From: Bryobacterales bacterium | Lineage (GTDB): Bacteria; Acidobacteriota; Terriglobia; Bryobacterales; Bryobacteraceae | DNA length: 64,000 nt | Assembly: GCA_020847045.1 (NCBI GenBank) | Contig: JADLCT010000108.1 | Coordinates: 19,001 to 83,000, forward strand | Direction: 5' to 3' | Shown: positions 57,026 through 64,000 of the stretch, piece after piece | Numbering within the stretch: the first letter of the stretch is position 1 | Layout of the letters: each line of letters starts with the position of its first letter | The notes under the pieces: model-generated | The model's input: only the letters and a program-made list of their open reading frames with translations | Told to the model about the DNA's origin: nothing | Database searches by the model: none | Program-made: the position numbers and the translations under genes

Positions 57026-58860
57026 TCACAGGAGTCACGCTCTCGGCGCATGAACCGCTGATGGTGAACACCATCGGCCACTCGCTGGGCGCGATTCTGT
57101 TCGCCGTGTTCTTTTCACTCGTGGCGCGTTCGGCGCGCCTGCCCGCCGTGGCCGCGGCGCTCGCCTTCCTCTGGAACTCGGCCTCGTTGGCCGTGCTCGC
57201 CATGAACGAGTTCGGCTGGCCCGGCGGAGGCGTGCTGGTGACAGTGGCCATCGCGGCGCTGTGCCTCCTGCCGGCCGTACTGTTGGATGTGTTCCTGGAG
57301 CGGCGCGCCCGCTGGCTGGCCCGCGCCGGCTACGGCGTGGGCATCGGAGCCACCATTTTGCACATCGTCGAGCACGCCTCCCCGCGTCTGGACGTGCACA
57401 GCCTGGCGCTGGTGTTCACGACGGCGGGCTTCACCATTCTCACGCCGCTGGCGCTTTGGGCGCGGCGGCGGGACCAGCGCCCCGTGCGCTCGCGTCTGCT
57501 GGCGGCCATGGCGCTGTTCCTGTTCGCCATCACCTTTGTCCACTATGGCTCCGGCGATGCGCACGGACTGTGGTCCCTGGAACTGCTGGTGCATCACGCC
57601 GGCGTGCCTCTGGCCCTGGTGGTGCTGCTGCAGGATTACCGCATTGTGCTGCTGGACGTGTTCGTGCGCATGCTGGCCAGCCTGGCGCTGGCCGCCGTGG
57701 CGCTGCTGGGCGGCGCGCAGGTGCTGGCCGCTCTGGGCGCGCGCGTCGCGCTGCCCGCCTCGGCGTTTCTCCAAGGGCTGGTGCTGGTGGCCGCGTGTCT
57801 GCTGCTGCTCTCCTATGGCCATCTGCGCGGGCGCATGCAGCAACTGATCACACGCGTGCTGTTTGGCCGCGAGGGGATGGAGCCGGTGCGCGAGCGCATG
57901 AACAAGCTGTGCGGCGAATGCACGGACGAGCACGAGTATCTGGAGCGCGCTGCGGCGATGCTGGGCGAATTTCTACAGGCCGCGCGCGTGGCCATTCCAC
58001 CGGAAGCCGCCGCGCGGTGGCAGGCGCGTGAGTGGCACTCTCCGGCGACGGCCGCTGAGCTGGACTCCGCCGGCGCGGGCATCGAACTGGTGCTGCCGCT
58101 GCGTCTGAGCTCCGGCGAGGTGCGTCTGCTCGCCTTCGGCGCGCGCCGCGGCGGCCGCCGCTACCTGAGCGAAGACCTGGAAACGATGGCCCAGTTGTCG
58201 GCCACGCTGCTCGAACATATGGAGCACTTTCGCACGGCCGAAATGCGCCGGCTTGTGACACAGGCCGAGTTGCGCGCATTGGAGTCGCAGGTGCACCCGC
58301 ACTTCCTGTTCAACGCCCTGAACACGCTCTACGGCGTCATTCCGAAGGAGGCGCGTGGCGCGCGGGACACCGTGCTCAACCTGGCCGACATCCTGCGCTA
58401 CTTCCTCCAGCGCGAGCGCACCTTCATTCCTCTGCGCGAAGAGATCGCCATCATCCGGTCCTATCTCGAAATCGAGAAGCTCCGGCTGGGAGGCCGGCTG
58501 CGCACGGAGTTCGATATCGAGGAGCAGGCCCTGCACCGGACCATCCCGCTCCTCTCGGTCGAGCCGCTTGTGGAGAATGCGATCAAGCACGGCATCTCGC
58601 GGCTGCCCGAAGGCGGCCTGGTGCGCGTGGTGGCCAGAGTCGAATCGGGTGTGCTCGAGGTGCGGGTGGAGGACACGGGACGGGGCTTCGGCGCGGCGTC
58701 CGAAGACACCACGCGCGGCGCGGGAGTGGGTCTGCGCAACGTGCGCCGGCGGTTGGCGCTCTGTTATGGCTCCTTGGCCGGCCTGCGCATTGACAGCGGG
58801 CCTTCGGGCGCCTCGGTGAGTTTTCAGGTTCCTCCGGACGGACAGGACGCGGTGGCATGA
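57022..58860 (+). CDS. LytS-like sensor histidine kinase
   Basis: This 612-residue kinase has about seven hydrophobic segments (residues 15-265), a GAF-like region (about 300-400), and the LytS/YehU-type kinase core. The phosphoacceptor His is in LESQVHPHFLFNALNTLYGVI, and the ATPase part has PLLSVEPLVENAIKHGI and VEDTGRGFG with GVGLRNVRRRL. It overlaps tsaC and the response regulator gene by four bases each, so sensor and regulator are made together. The membrane part has no recognised ligand domain; the signal is unknown. Confidence 0.93.
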   Translation: MITGVTLSAHEPLMVNTIGHSLGAILFAVFFSLVARSARLPAVAAALAFLWNSASLAVLAMNEFGWPGGGVLVTVAIAALCLLPAVLLDVFLERRARWLARAGYGVGIGATILHIVEHASPRLDVHSLALVFTTAGFTILTPLALWARRRDQRPVRSRLLAAMALFLFAITFVHYGSGDAHGLWSLELLVHHAGVPLALVVLLQDYRIVLLDVFVRMLASLALAAVALLGGAQVLAALGARVALPASAFLQGLVLVAACLLLLSYGHLRGRMQQLITRVLFGREGMEPVRERMNKLCGECTDEHEYLERAAAMLGEFLQAARVAIPPEAAARWQAREWHSPATAAELDSAGAGIELVLPLRLSSGEVRLLAFGARRGGRRYLSEDLETMAQLSATLLEHMEHFRTAEMRRLVTQAELRALESQVHPHFLFNALNTLYGVIPKEARGARDTVLNLADILRYFLQRERTFIPLREEIAIIRSYLEIEKLRLGGRLRTEFDIEEQALHRTIPLLSVEPLVENAIKHGISRLPEGGLVRVVARVESGVLEVRVEDTGRGFGAASEDTTRGAGVGLRNVRRRLALCYGSLAGLRIDSGPSGASVSFQVPPDGQDAVA

Positions 58861-59588
58861 TGCGGATTCTGATTGCCGACGACGAGCCCGTGGCGCGCCA
58901 GGTGCTGCGCGAGATCATCGAGGAAATCGGCGGGGCGGAGGTGTGCGGCGAAGCCTCCAACGGAGCCGAGGTGCTGGCGATATGCGGGCAGGCGGCCCCG
59001 GACGTGGTTCTGCTCGACCTGCAAATGCCTCTGCTCGATGGCTTTCAGACAGCCCGCATGATGCGCGGCGGGACGCCCTTGATCATCTTCGTCACGGCGT
59101 CGCCCGAGCGGGCCCTCGACGCCTTCGAACTGGGCGTGGCCGACTATCTGGTGAAGCCCGTGCGGCGCGAACGTCTGGCCTCGGCGCTGGCCAAGGCGCG
59201 TGAACGTCTGGCGCTCGCCAGGCCGCCCGCCGCCTCATCGAACACGCCGCCGCGCGAACCCGTGCGGCGCATCGCCGGGCGTCTCAAGAACGAATTCCAC
59301 ATGCTCGGCCTGGAGGAAGTGATCGCCTTCAAGGCCGAGGACGAGGCCGTCTACATCCTCTCGGTGAAGGGCCGCTTCCTCGCCGATCTTACGTTGAAGG
59401 CTCTGGAAGAGCGGCTGCCCGCCCCGCGCTTCCGCCGCATTCACCGCGGCACAATCATCAACACGGACCACATCCGCCTCATCTCCCCCCTGTCGAACAA
59501 GCGCTGGCTGCTGAAGATGTCCAACGGCCTGGAGGCGATTGTCAGCAAGCGCATGGCGGGCGTGATCCGCGATCAGACGCGCTGGTAG
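58857..59588 (+). CDS. LytTR-family response regulator
   Basis: This 243-residue regulator has a receiver domain (about 1-115; ADDEPVARQVL, phosphoacceptor Asp in VVLLDLQMP, conserved Lys in DYLVKPVRR) and a LytTR DNA-binding domain (about 145-243; VIAFKAEDEAVYILSVKG, RRIHRGTIINTDHIRLI). LytTR regulators bind direct repeats near promoters and often control surface or virulence functions. It is the partner of the upstream LytS kinase. It converges on the nucleotidyltransferase gene. Confidence 0.94.
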   Translation: MMRILIADDEPVARQVLREIIEEIGGAEVCGEASNGAEVLAICGQAAPDVVLLDLQMPLLDGFQTARMMRGGTPLIIFVTASPERALDAFELGVADYLVKPVRRERLASALAKARERLALARPPAASSNTPPREPVRRIAGRLKNEFHMLGLEEVIAFKAEDEAVYILSVKGRFLADLTLKALEERLPAPRFRRIHRGTIINTDHIRLISPLSNKRWLLKMSNGLEAIVSKRMAGVIRDQTRW

Positions 59589-59596
59589 CAGCGCTC

Positions 59597-60313
59597 CTAC
59601 ACCATCTCCTGCGCGCTGTCCAGATCTTCGGGGCGGCCCACGTCGCGCCAGCCGCCGGTGAGCGCGTGCAGACGCACGCATTGCCCGCCTTCGAGCATCC
59701 GCTCGATAGCCGTCGTGAGCTCGTACTCGCCCCTGGGCGAGCGTGGAATGCCGGCCAGGATCTCGAACACCACCGGGCGGAAGATGTAGGCCCCGGCGCT
59801 GTTCCAGTGGGTGGTGGAGGAGCCGCGCAGAGGCTTTTCGACAATTTTCGACACAACACCGCCAGTCTCATAGATGGCCGCGCCCTGCCACGGGTCGTCC
59901 ACATGCTTGGCCGCCAGCAGGGCGGCGGTCTCCGGGTGGGCGTCGAAGGCCTCGCGCATGGCGGCATACTCCCCCGCACCCGTGAGAATGTCGCCGAAGG
60001 TGAGCAGAAACGGCTCGTCCCCGCAGAATTCCCGCGCCAGCAGTGTGGCCGATCCCGTGCCGTCCAGCGTGGTCTGCCGGACCGTGCGAAGCGGCATCGG
60101 ATACCCGGCAAAGTGGCTCTCGATCAGTTCCGCGCGGAAGCCGGTCACCAGCAGGCCCCCGGTGAAGCCGGCCTCGCGCAGACGGTCCAGGATGTGCTCC
60201 AGCATGGGCTTGCCTGCCAGAGGCAGCATCGGTTTGGGGAGATCTTCGGTGAGAGCGCCCATCCGCGTTCCCCGTCCGGCGGCCAGCACCACGCATTTCC
60301 GTACCAATCCCAT
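59597..60313 (-). CDS. Sugar-phosphate nucleotidyltransferase
   Basis: This 238-residue enzyme has the nucleotidyltransferase signature VVLAAGRGTRMGALTEDLPKPMLPLAGKPML at the N-terminus, a GDIL-type metal motif in LLTFGDILTG, and NSAGAYIFRP. Such proteins make NDP-sugars, often glucose-1-phosphate thymidylyl- or uridylyl-type, but the subgroup is unclear. The left-handed beta-helix of GlmU is absent. The ATG at 60313 is only 12 bases from the divergent MFS start; GTG 60331 is the alternative. Confidence 0.9.
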   Translation of the reverse strand: MGLVRKCVVLAAGRGTRMGALTEDLPKPMLPLAGKPMLEHILDRLREAGFTGGLLVTGFRAELIESHFAGYPMPLRTVRQTTLDGTGSATLLAREFCGDEPFLLTFGDILTGAGEYAAMREAFDAHPETAALLAAKHVDDPWQGAAIYETGGVVSKIVEKPLRGSSTTHWNSAGAYIFRPVVFEILAGIPRSPRGEYELTTAIERMLEGGQCVRLHALTGGWRDVGRPEDLDSAQEMV

Positions 60314-60318
60314 ATAAT
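60313..60318 (+). promoter_or_regulatory. -10 element (TATAAT) for the MFS/sulfatase operon
   Basis: A perfect TATAAT, followed by CGC, ends six bases before the GTG at 60325. The transcript would start at or next to the GTG. No -35 better than CACGCA is seen and there is no Shine-Dalgarno. Confidence 0.45.
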
Positions 60319-60324
60319 CGCACC

Positions 60325-61617
60325 GTGCCACTCTCTCCCGCCGCGCCAGCGGCCGCGGCCATCACCGCCACGCGCTACCGCTGGTGGATCCTCGCGCTTC
60401 TGTTCTTCGCCACCACGGTGAACTATCTCGACCGCATCCTGCTCGGGTTCCTCTACCCGGTCATCCGGCAGGAAATGCACATCACCGATCAACAGTATGG
60501 CTATGTGCAGGCCTGCTTCTCCGCAGCCTACACGGTGGGCTTTCTCCTCATGGGCAAGTTCATCGACAAGGCCGGCACGCGCATCGGCTATCTGGTGTCC
60601 CTGGTGTGGTGGTCCGCCGCCGCGGCTTTGCACGCCACGGCCTCCTCGGTGTCGGCCTTCGGCTTCTGGCGCGCCGTGCTGGGGCTCGGCGAGGCGGGCA
60701 ACTTTCCGGCGGCGATCAAGTCGGTCACCGAATGGTTCCCCAAGCAGGACCGCGCCCTCGCCACGGGCATCTTCAACGCCGGCACCAACGTCGCCTCGAT
60801 GATCGGTCCGTATGCCTTTGTCTGGATCACGCAAATGTGGGGCTGGCGGATGTGCTTCCTGCTGACGGCCTCGCTCGGCATCGTCTGGGTGGTGCTGTGG
60901 CTAGCCACCTACGGACGGCCCGAGTCGCATCCCCGCGTGAATGACGCCGAACGGGCCTACATCCTCGACGCCGCCGAAGCCGAGGCGGCGAGCGAGCCCG
61001 CCGTGGGCTGGGCCAAGGCGCTTACCTACAAGGAAACCTGGGGCTTCGCCCTGGCCAAGTTCGTCACCGATCCGGTCTGGTGGTTCTATCTCTACTGGCT
61101 TCCGGCTTACCTGTTCGACGTGCGCAAGTTCAAGATGGTGGAAATCGCCTGGGCGCTGCCATTCATCTATCTGATGGCCGACGTGGGCAGCATCGGCGGC
61201 GGCTGGATCTCCGGCGCGCTCATCCGGCGGGGATGGCCGAACGGCAAGGCCCGCAAGGCCGCCATGGGACTGTGCGCCGTGTGCATGCCGGTTTCGGCGC
61301 TCAGTGTTCTGGCGGAGAGTCCCGTTCTGGCGATTCTGCTGGTCAGCCTGGCGACATCGGCGCATCAGGGCTGGTCGGCCAATCTCTACACAACGACATC
61401 GGACATCTTCCCCAAGGCGGCGACGGCGTCGGTAACCGGCATCGGCGGCTGCCTCGGCGGACTGGGCGGCGTGCTGTTCTCCTCGCTGTTGCCCGGCTAC
61501 GTCGTTACCAACTTCGGTTACACGCCGATCTTCCTGATCATGGGGAGCTTCCACCTCATCGGCTGGCTGATTGTCCACTTCGTGCTGGGCGACATGAAAC
61601 GGTTGCAACAGTCATGA
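60325..61617 (+). CDS. MFS transporter, ACS family (hexuronate/ExuT-like)
   Basis: This 430-residue protein has twelve hydrophobic segments and ACS-family (anion:cation symporter) motifs: TTVNYLDRILLG, GKFIDKAGTRIGYL, GLGEAGNFPAAIKSVTEWFPKQDRALATGIFNAGTN and GGWISGALIRRG. This resembles hexuronate or glucarate transporters. The start is GTG 60325, with a TATAAT six bases upstream. Its stop overlaps the sulfatase start (ATGA), linking uptake of a sugar acid with extracellular desulfation. Confidence 0.9.
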   Translation: MPLSPAAPAAAAITATRYRWWILALLFFATTVNYLDRILLGFLYPVIRQEMHITDQQYGYVQACFSAAYTVGFLLMGKFIDKAGTRIGYLVSLVWWSAAAALHATASSVSAFGFWRAVLGLGEAGNFPAAIKSVTEWFPKQDRALATGIFNAGTNVASMIGPYAFVWITQMWGWRMCFLLTASLGIVWVVLWLATYGRPESHPRVNDAERAYILDAAEAEAASEPAVGWAKALTYKETWGFALAKFVTDPVWWFYLYWLPAYLFDVRKFKMVEIAWALPFIYLMADVGSIGGGWISGALIRRGWPNGKARKAAMGLCAVCMPVSALSVLAESPVLAILLVSLATSAHQGWSANLYTTTSDIFPKAATASVTGIGGCLGGLGGVLFSSLLPGYVVTNFGYTPIFLIMGSFHLIGWLIVHFVLGDMKRLQQS

Positions 61618-63116
61618 ACAGGCGACACGCCATCACGGCGGCCCTGGGCGGGGCTTTGGCTGGAACAATGGCCTCCTGCTCCAAACCCTCCGCCCGCCGG
61701 CCGAACATCCTCTTCGTCATGACCGACGACCACGCGGCCGGCGCCACCGGCTGCTATGGCAACCCTCTCGTCCGAACGCCCGTCTTGGACCGTCTGGCCT
61801 CGGAGGGCGTGCGCTTCACCAACGCCTTCTGCACCAACTCGCTCTGCGCCCCGGGCCGGGCCACGGTGATCACGGGGACCTACTCCCACCGGAACCGGAT
61901 TCTCGGAAACTCCGAACGCAAAGGCGCCGAGGAGCATCTGGACCAGTCTCTGCCCACCTTTCCCGGCCTGCTCCAGGCCAGCGGGTACCGCACCGCTCTG
62001 GTGGGCAAGTGGCACATGGCGGATGACCCTCGCGGCTTCGATTCCTGGTGCGTTCTGCCCGGACAGGGCGTCTACTTTAACCCGGACTTCATCGAAAACG
62101 GCCAACGGAAGAGCTTTCCAGGCTACGCCTCCGACGTAACCACGGATCTGGCTCTGCGCTTCCTCGAACAGGCTGGCGCGGACAAACCCTGGTGCCTTGT
62201 GTACCAGCACAAGGCGCCTCACCGTCCATTCCTTCCGCCGCCACGCCACGCCCACCTCTATGACGGCGTCGAGCTTCCCTACCCGGCTACCTTTGACGAC
62301 GGCTATGCCACGCGTAAAGTGGCCGCCGCGGCCGAGGACATGCGCTTCGATCTGTCGCTCGCGCCGGATTACGCCAAGGAGATCCCCAAGGGTCTCGACC
62401 CGGCGGCCAGAAAGCGTTGGATCTATCAACGCTTCGTAAAGGACTACTACGGAGCCATCGCCGGCGTGGATGACAACCTGGGGCGCGTGCTGGATCACCT
62501 GCGCAAAACCGGACAGTATGACAACACGCTGATCGTCTACACGACGGACAATGGATTTTTCGTCGGTGATCACGGCTGGTACGACAAGCGCTTCATGTAT
62601 GAGCCCGCGTTGCGCGTGCCCCTGATTGTCAAGCCCCCGGGGGGCATGGGAGCCACGGGCGGCGCGGGAGGCAAGGTGGCCGCGCCCATGGCCGTGAACA
62701 TCGACTATGCCCCGACTATTCTCGACTACGCCGGCTGCGCCATTCCGGAGACGATGCAGGGCGTCAGTCTGCGGCCTGTGATCGAAGGCGGCGTCCCGCG
62801 CGGCTGGCGCCAGTCCATGTACTACGCCTACTTTGAAAACTCGTGGGAACTGGCGGGCAAAGGCAAGGAGGCGATGTCCGACCCCAGTTTTGCCTTCTTC
62901 ACCCCCCACCGCATCGGGCCGCACCGCGGAGTGCGCACCGGCACTCACAAACTGATCCACTACTACAGCGAGGGGGACTATTGGGAGCTGTTCGACTTGC
63001 GCAGCGACCCGAACGAGCTCCGGAACCTCTACGGACAGCCCGAGTCCGGGGCGTTGACGGGCGAACTGAAAGCCGAGTTGCACCGCTTGCGGCGGCAGTA
63101 CAAGGACCTTGCCTGA
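61614..63116 (+). CDS. Sulfatase (Tat-exported) (4)
   Basis: This 500-residue sulfatase has a Tat-like leader (MNRRHAITAALGGALAGTMASCS) that also ends in a lipobox-like TMASC, so a lipoprotein is possible. It has MTDDHAAGATGCYG, formylglycine motif CAPGRATVITG, VGKWHMAD and TTDNGFFVGDHGWY. The fourth residue of C-x-P-x-R is Gly. It overlaps the MFS transporter gene by four bases. Linkage to a hexuronate-like carrier suggests a sulfated uronate-containing glycan as substrate. Confidence 0.93.
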   Translation: MNRRHAITAALGGALAGTMASCSKPSARRPNILFVMTDDHAAGATGCYGNPLVRTPVLDRLASEGVRFTNAFCTNSLCAPGRATVITGTYSHRNRILGNSERKGAEEHLDQSLPTFPGLLQASGYRTALVGKWHMADDPRGFDSWCVLPGQGVYFNPDFIENGQRKSFPGYASDVTTDLALRFLEQAGADKPWCLVYQHKAPHRPFLPPPRHAHLYDGVELPYPATFDDGYATRKVAAAAEDMRFDLSLAPDYAKEIPKGLDPAARKRWIYQRFVKDYYGAIAGVDDNLGRVLDHLRKTGQYDNTLIVYTTDNGFFVGDHGWYDKRFMYEPALRVPLIVKPPGGMGATGGAGGKVAAPMAVNIDYAPTILDYAGCAIPETMQGVSLRPVIEGGVPRGWRQSMYYAYFENSWELAGKGKEAMSDPSFAFFTPHRIGPHRGVRTGTHKLIHYYSEGDYWELFDLRSDPNELRNLYGQPESGALTGELKAELHRLRRQYKDLA

Positions 63117-63185
63117 GCCACCATCCCACCAGCGGGGAACCTGGCAGGGCAATCGGTCGTACACTATGGCAGGGATTGTGACGAA

Positions 63186-63659
63186 ATGCCGTTCTGCACA
63201 CAATGCGGGAACCAGGTATCCAACGCGGACATGTACTGCCCGCGCTGCGGCTGCCTGCAACCGGACGCGGACCCGAGGGTAAACCGGCGGACGAGCGTCG
63301 CCGACGGCATCGACGATCGCACCTGGAGCACGTTGTGCTATGTGCCCACGCTGGGGTGGCTCGCGTCGGTGTTCGTTCTGGCGGCGGCCCGTTTCCAAGG
63401 CAGCCGGCAGGCCAGGTTCCACGCTTTTCAGGGGTTATACCTGTTCGTGGCCGCGCTCATCCTGGATTGGGGCGTCGATCCCCTGTTCGGACCGCTTTTC
63501 GGATTGTCCGGGCGTTTTCCGTTCAACCCGGCCAAGTTATTTCACCTGGCGCTGTTTGGCATCGGTATCTTTATGATGATAAAGACCTACACAGGTCATC
63601 ATCTCCGCTTGCCGGTATTTGGCGAACTGGCCGACAAAAGTTTGGCCGATCACCGCTAG
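63186..63659 (+). CDS. Zinc-ribbon membrane protein, DUF4870/Tic20-like
   Basis: This 157-residue protein begins with a zinc ribbon (FCTQCGNQVSNADMYCPRCGC; two CxxC pairs at about residues 4-7 and 18-21). Three hydrophobic segments follow (about 48-67, 83-100 and 120-135) with RQARFHAFQGLYLF, typical of DUF4870/Tic20-like proteins. Function is unknown. No clear operon partner. The start is ATG 63186. Confidence 0.85.
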   Translation: MPFCTQCGNQVSNADMYCPRCGCLQPDADPRVNRRTSVADGIDDRTWSTLCYVPTLGWLASVFVLAAARFQGSRQARFHAFQGLYLFVAALILDWGVDPLFGPLFGLSGRFPFNPAKLFHLALFGIGIFMMIKTYTGHHLRLPVFGELADKSLADHR

Positions 63660-63704
63660 ACGACAGAAATTCAGGTATTCCGCCGATAGATCACCCGGAG
63701 CCTT

Positions 63705-63722
63705 AGTACGGTACTCCGTACC
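63705..63722. repeat. Nested inverted repeats with GTAC cores
   Basis: AGTAC-G-GTACT (63705-63715), GTACGG-TACT-CCGTAC (63706-63721) and GGTAC-TCC-GTACC (63710-63722) overlap. A fourth GTAC occurs at 63742. They lie in the 135-base gap between the zinc-ribbon gene and the PAS-sensor gene, and may be an operator. Confidence 0.45.
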
Positions 63723-63794
63723 ACTACCGCCCCACACGAAAGTACCCTTGCCCGTGCGGAAGTTCAGCCCGGACACTAGACCAGAGGGAACCGG

Positions 63795-64000
63795 ATGAAT
63801 CGAAGAGAGCTGGAGATGTGGAGTCCGCGCGAAGTGGCGCGGCTGCTCTCCTTGCTTGAGGCCGAACGCCGTTATTATCAGGAGATCATGGCGGCCGTCC
63901 CCTCCGGGGCGGGAATTGTCGGCCAGGACGGGACGCTGGAGCTGAGCAATCGCGCCCTGCGCACGATGCTGGGCATTGATCCGCTGTCGGAGGGGAGTCC
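63795..64000 (+). CDS. PAS-domain sensor protein, partial (N-terminus)
   Basis: Only the first 68 codons are present; the gene runs off the right edge. The N-terminus has a short helix (VARLLSLLEAERRYYQEIM) and then AVPSGAGIVGQDGTLELSNRALRTMLGID, which is the start of a PAS domain. The full protein is likely a histidine kinase or diguanylate cyclase, but this cannot be told here. ATG 63795 has GAGGGAA eight bases upstream. Confidence 0.75.
   Translation, partial: MNRRELEMWSPREVARLLSLLEAERRYYQEIMAAVPSGAGIVGQDGTLELSNRALRTMLGIDPLSEGS

Noticed and set aside
61518..63422. Long open frame antisense to sulfatase 4
   Set aside because: It has no family motifs and is an effect of high GC content at third codon positions; the sulfatase frame has all expected motifs.
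1..64000. Insertion sequences, prophage, CRISPR, tRNA or rRNA genes
   Set aside because: No transposase, integrase or phage motifs, no regularly spaced repeats, and no cloverleaf-like sequences were recognised by eye; a tRNA-scanning run would settle the last point.

Overview
This window is about 64 kb of high-GC DNA (third codon positions mostly C or G). It looks like the chromosome of an Acidobacteriota member of the Solibacteres/Bryobacterales type. The lineage is inferred from gene content: two VWA proteins of the acidobacterial type, many Tat-signal sulfatases, a TonB receptor with an N-terminal carboxypeptidase-regulatory-like domain, a PEP-CTERM/HAF protein and a DUF3500 protein. No tRNA, rRNA, CRISPR array, insertion sequence or prophage gene was recognised. 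Genes are packed tightly, with many ATGA/GTGA stop-start overlaps.

Region 1-6.1 kb is a minus-strand operon (class III aminotransferase, threonine-synthase-like PLP enzyme, M81 metallopeptidase, SDR cut by the left edge), with a divergent RidA gene and a DASS anion symporter. Region 6.1-19 kb is mixed: a PEP-CTERM/HAF protein, a lytic transglycosylase, a DinB protein, an HD-GYP response regulator, a Tat-signal DegT-type aminotransferase, a family-5-like uracil-DNA glycosylase, selB, two VWA proteins around a cupin, an RluA pseudouridine synthase and a split glycosyltransferase. Region 19-23 kb is a polysaccharide operon (nucleotide-sugar dehydrogenase, GDP-mannose 3,5-epimerase-like protein, ABC-2 export permease and ATPase). 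ATP-type PEP carboxykinase, an orphan HlyD adaptor and a UbiA-family prenyl-phosphate transferase follow.

At 27.9-31.4 kb a cobalamin riboswitch with a plausible promoter precedes a BtuB-like TonB receptor, a 73-residue unknown protein and an ankyrin protein. At 31.5-42.9 kb are an MFS/old-yellow-enzyme pair, two divergent sulfatases, a secreted FAD oxidoreductase, a 943-residue propeller-PHP protein and a predicted serine hydrolase. At 43-50 kb are an ABC exporter, an HDOD protein, a helical lipoprotein and a Nudix/alpha-L-fucosidase/sulfatase operon.

Region 50-64 kb holds a SplB-like radical SAM protein, a Tat-signal mannonate-dehydratase-like protein and a membrane protein overlapping a winged-helix regulator. 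It continues with a phosphoesterase, a DUF3500 protein, the operon prfB (programmed frameshift)-tsaC-LytS-LytTR, a nucleotidyltransferase, an ExuT-like MFS overlapping a fourth sulfatase, a zinc-ribbon membrane protein and the start of a PAS sensor.

The main theme is breakdown of sulfated, fucosylated or uronate-containing glycans by Tat-exported enzymes, alongside envelope polysaccharide export and signalling. Several units appear to have very short or no 5' leaders.
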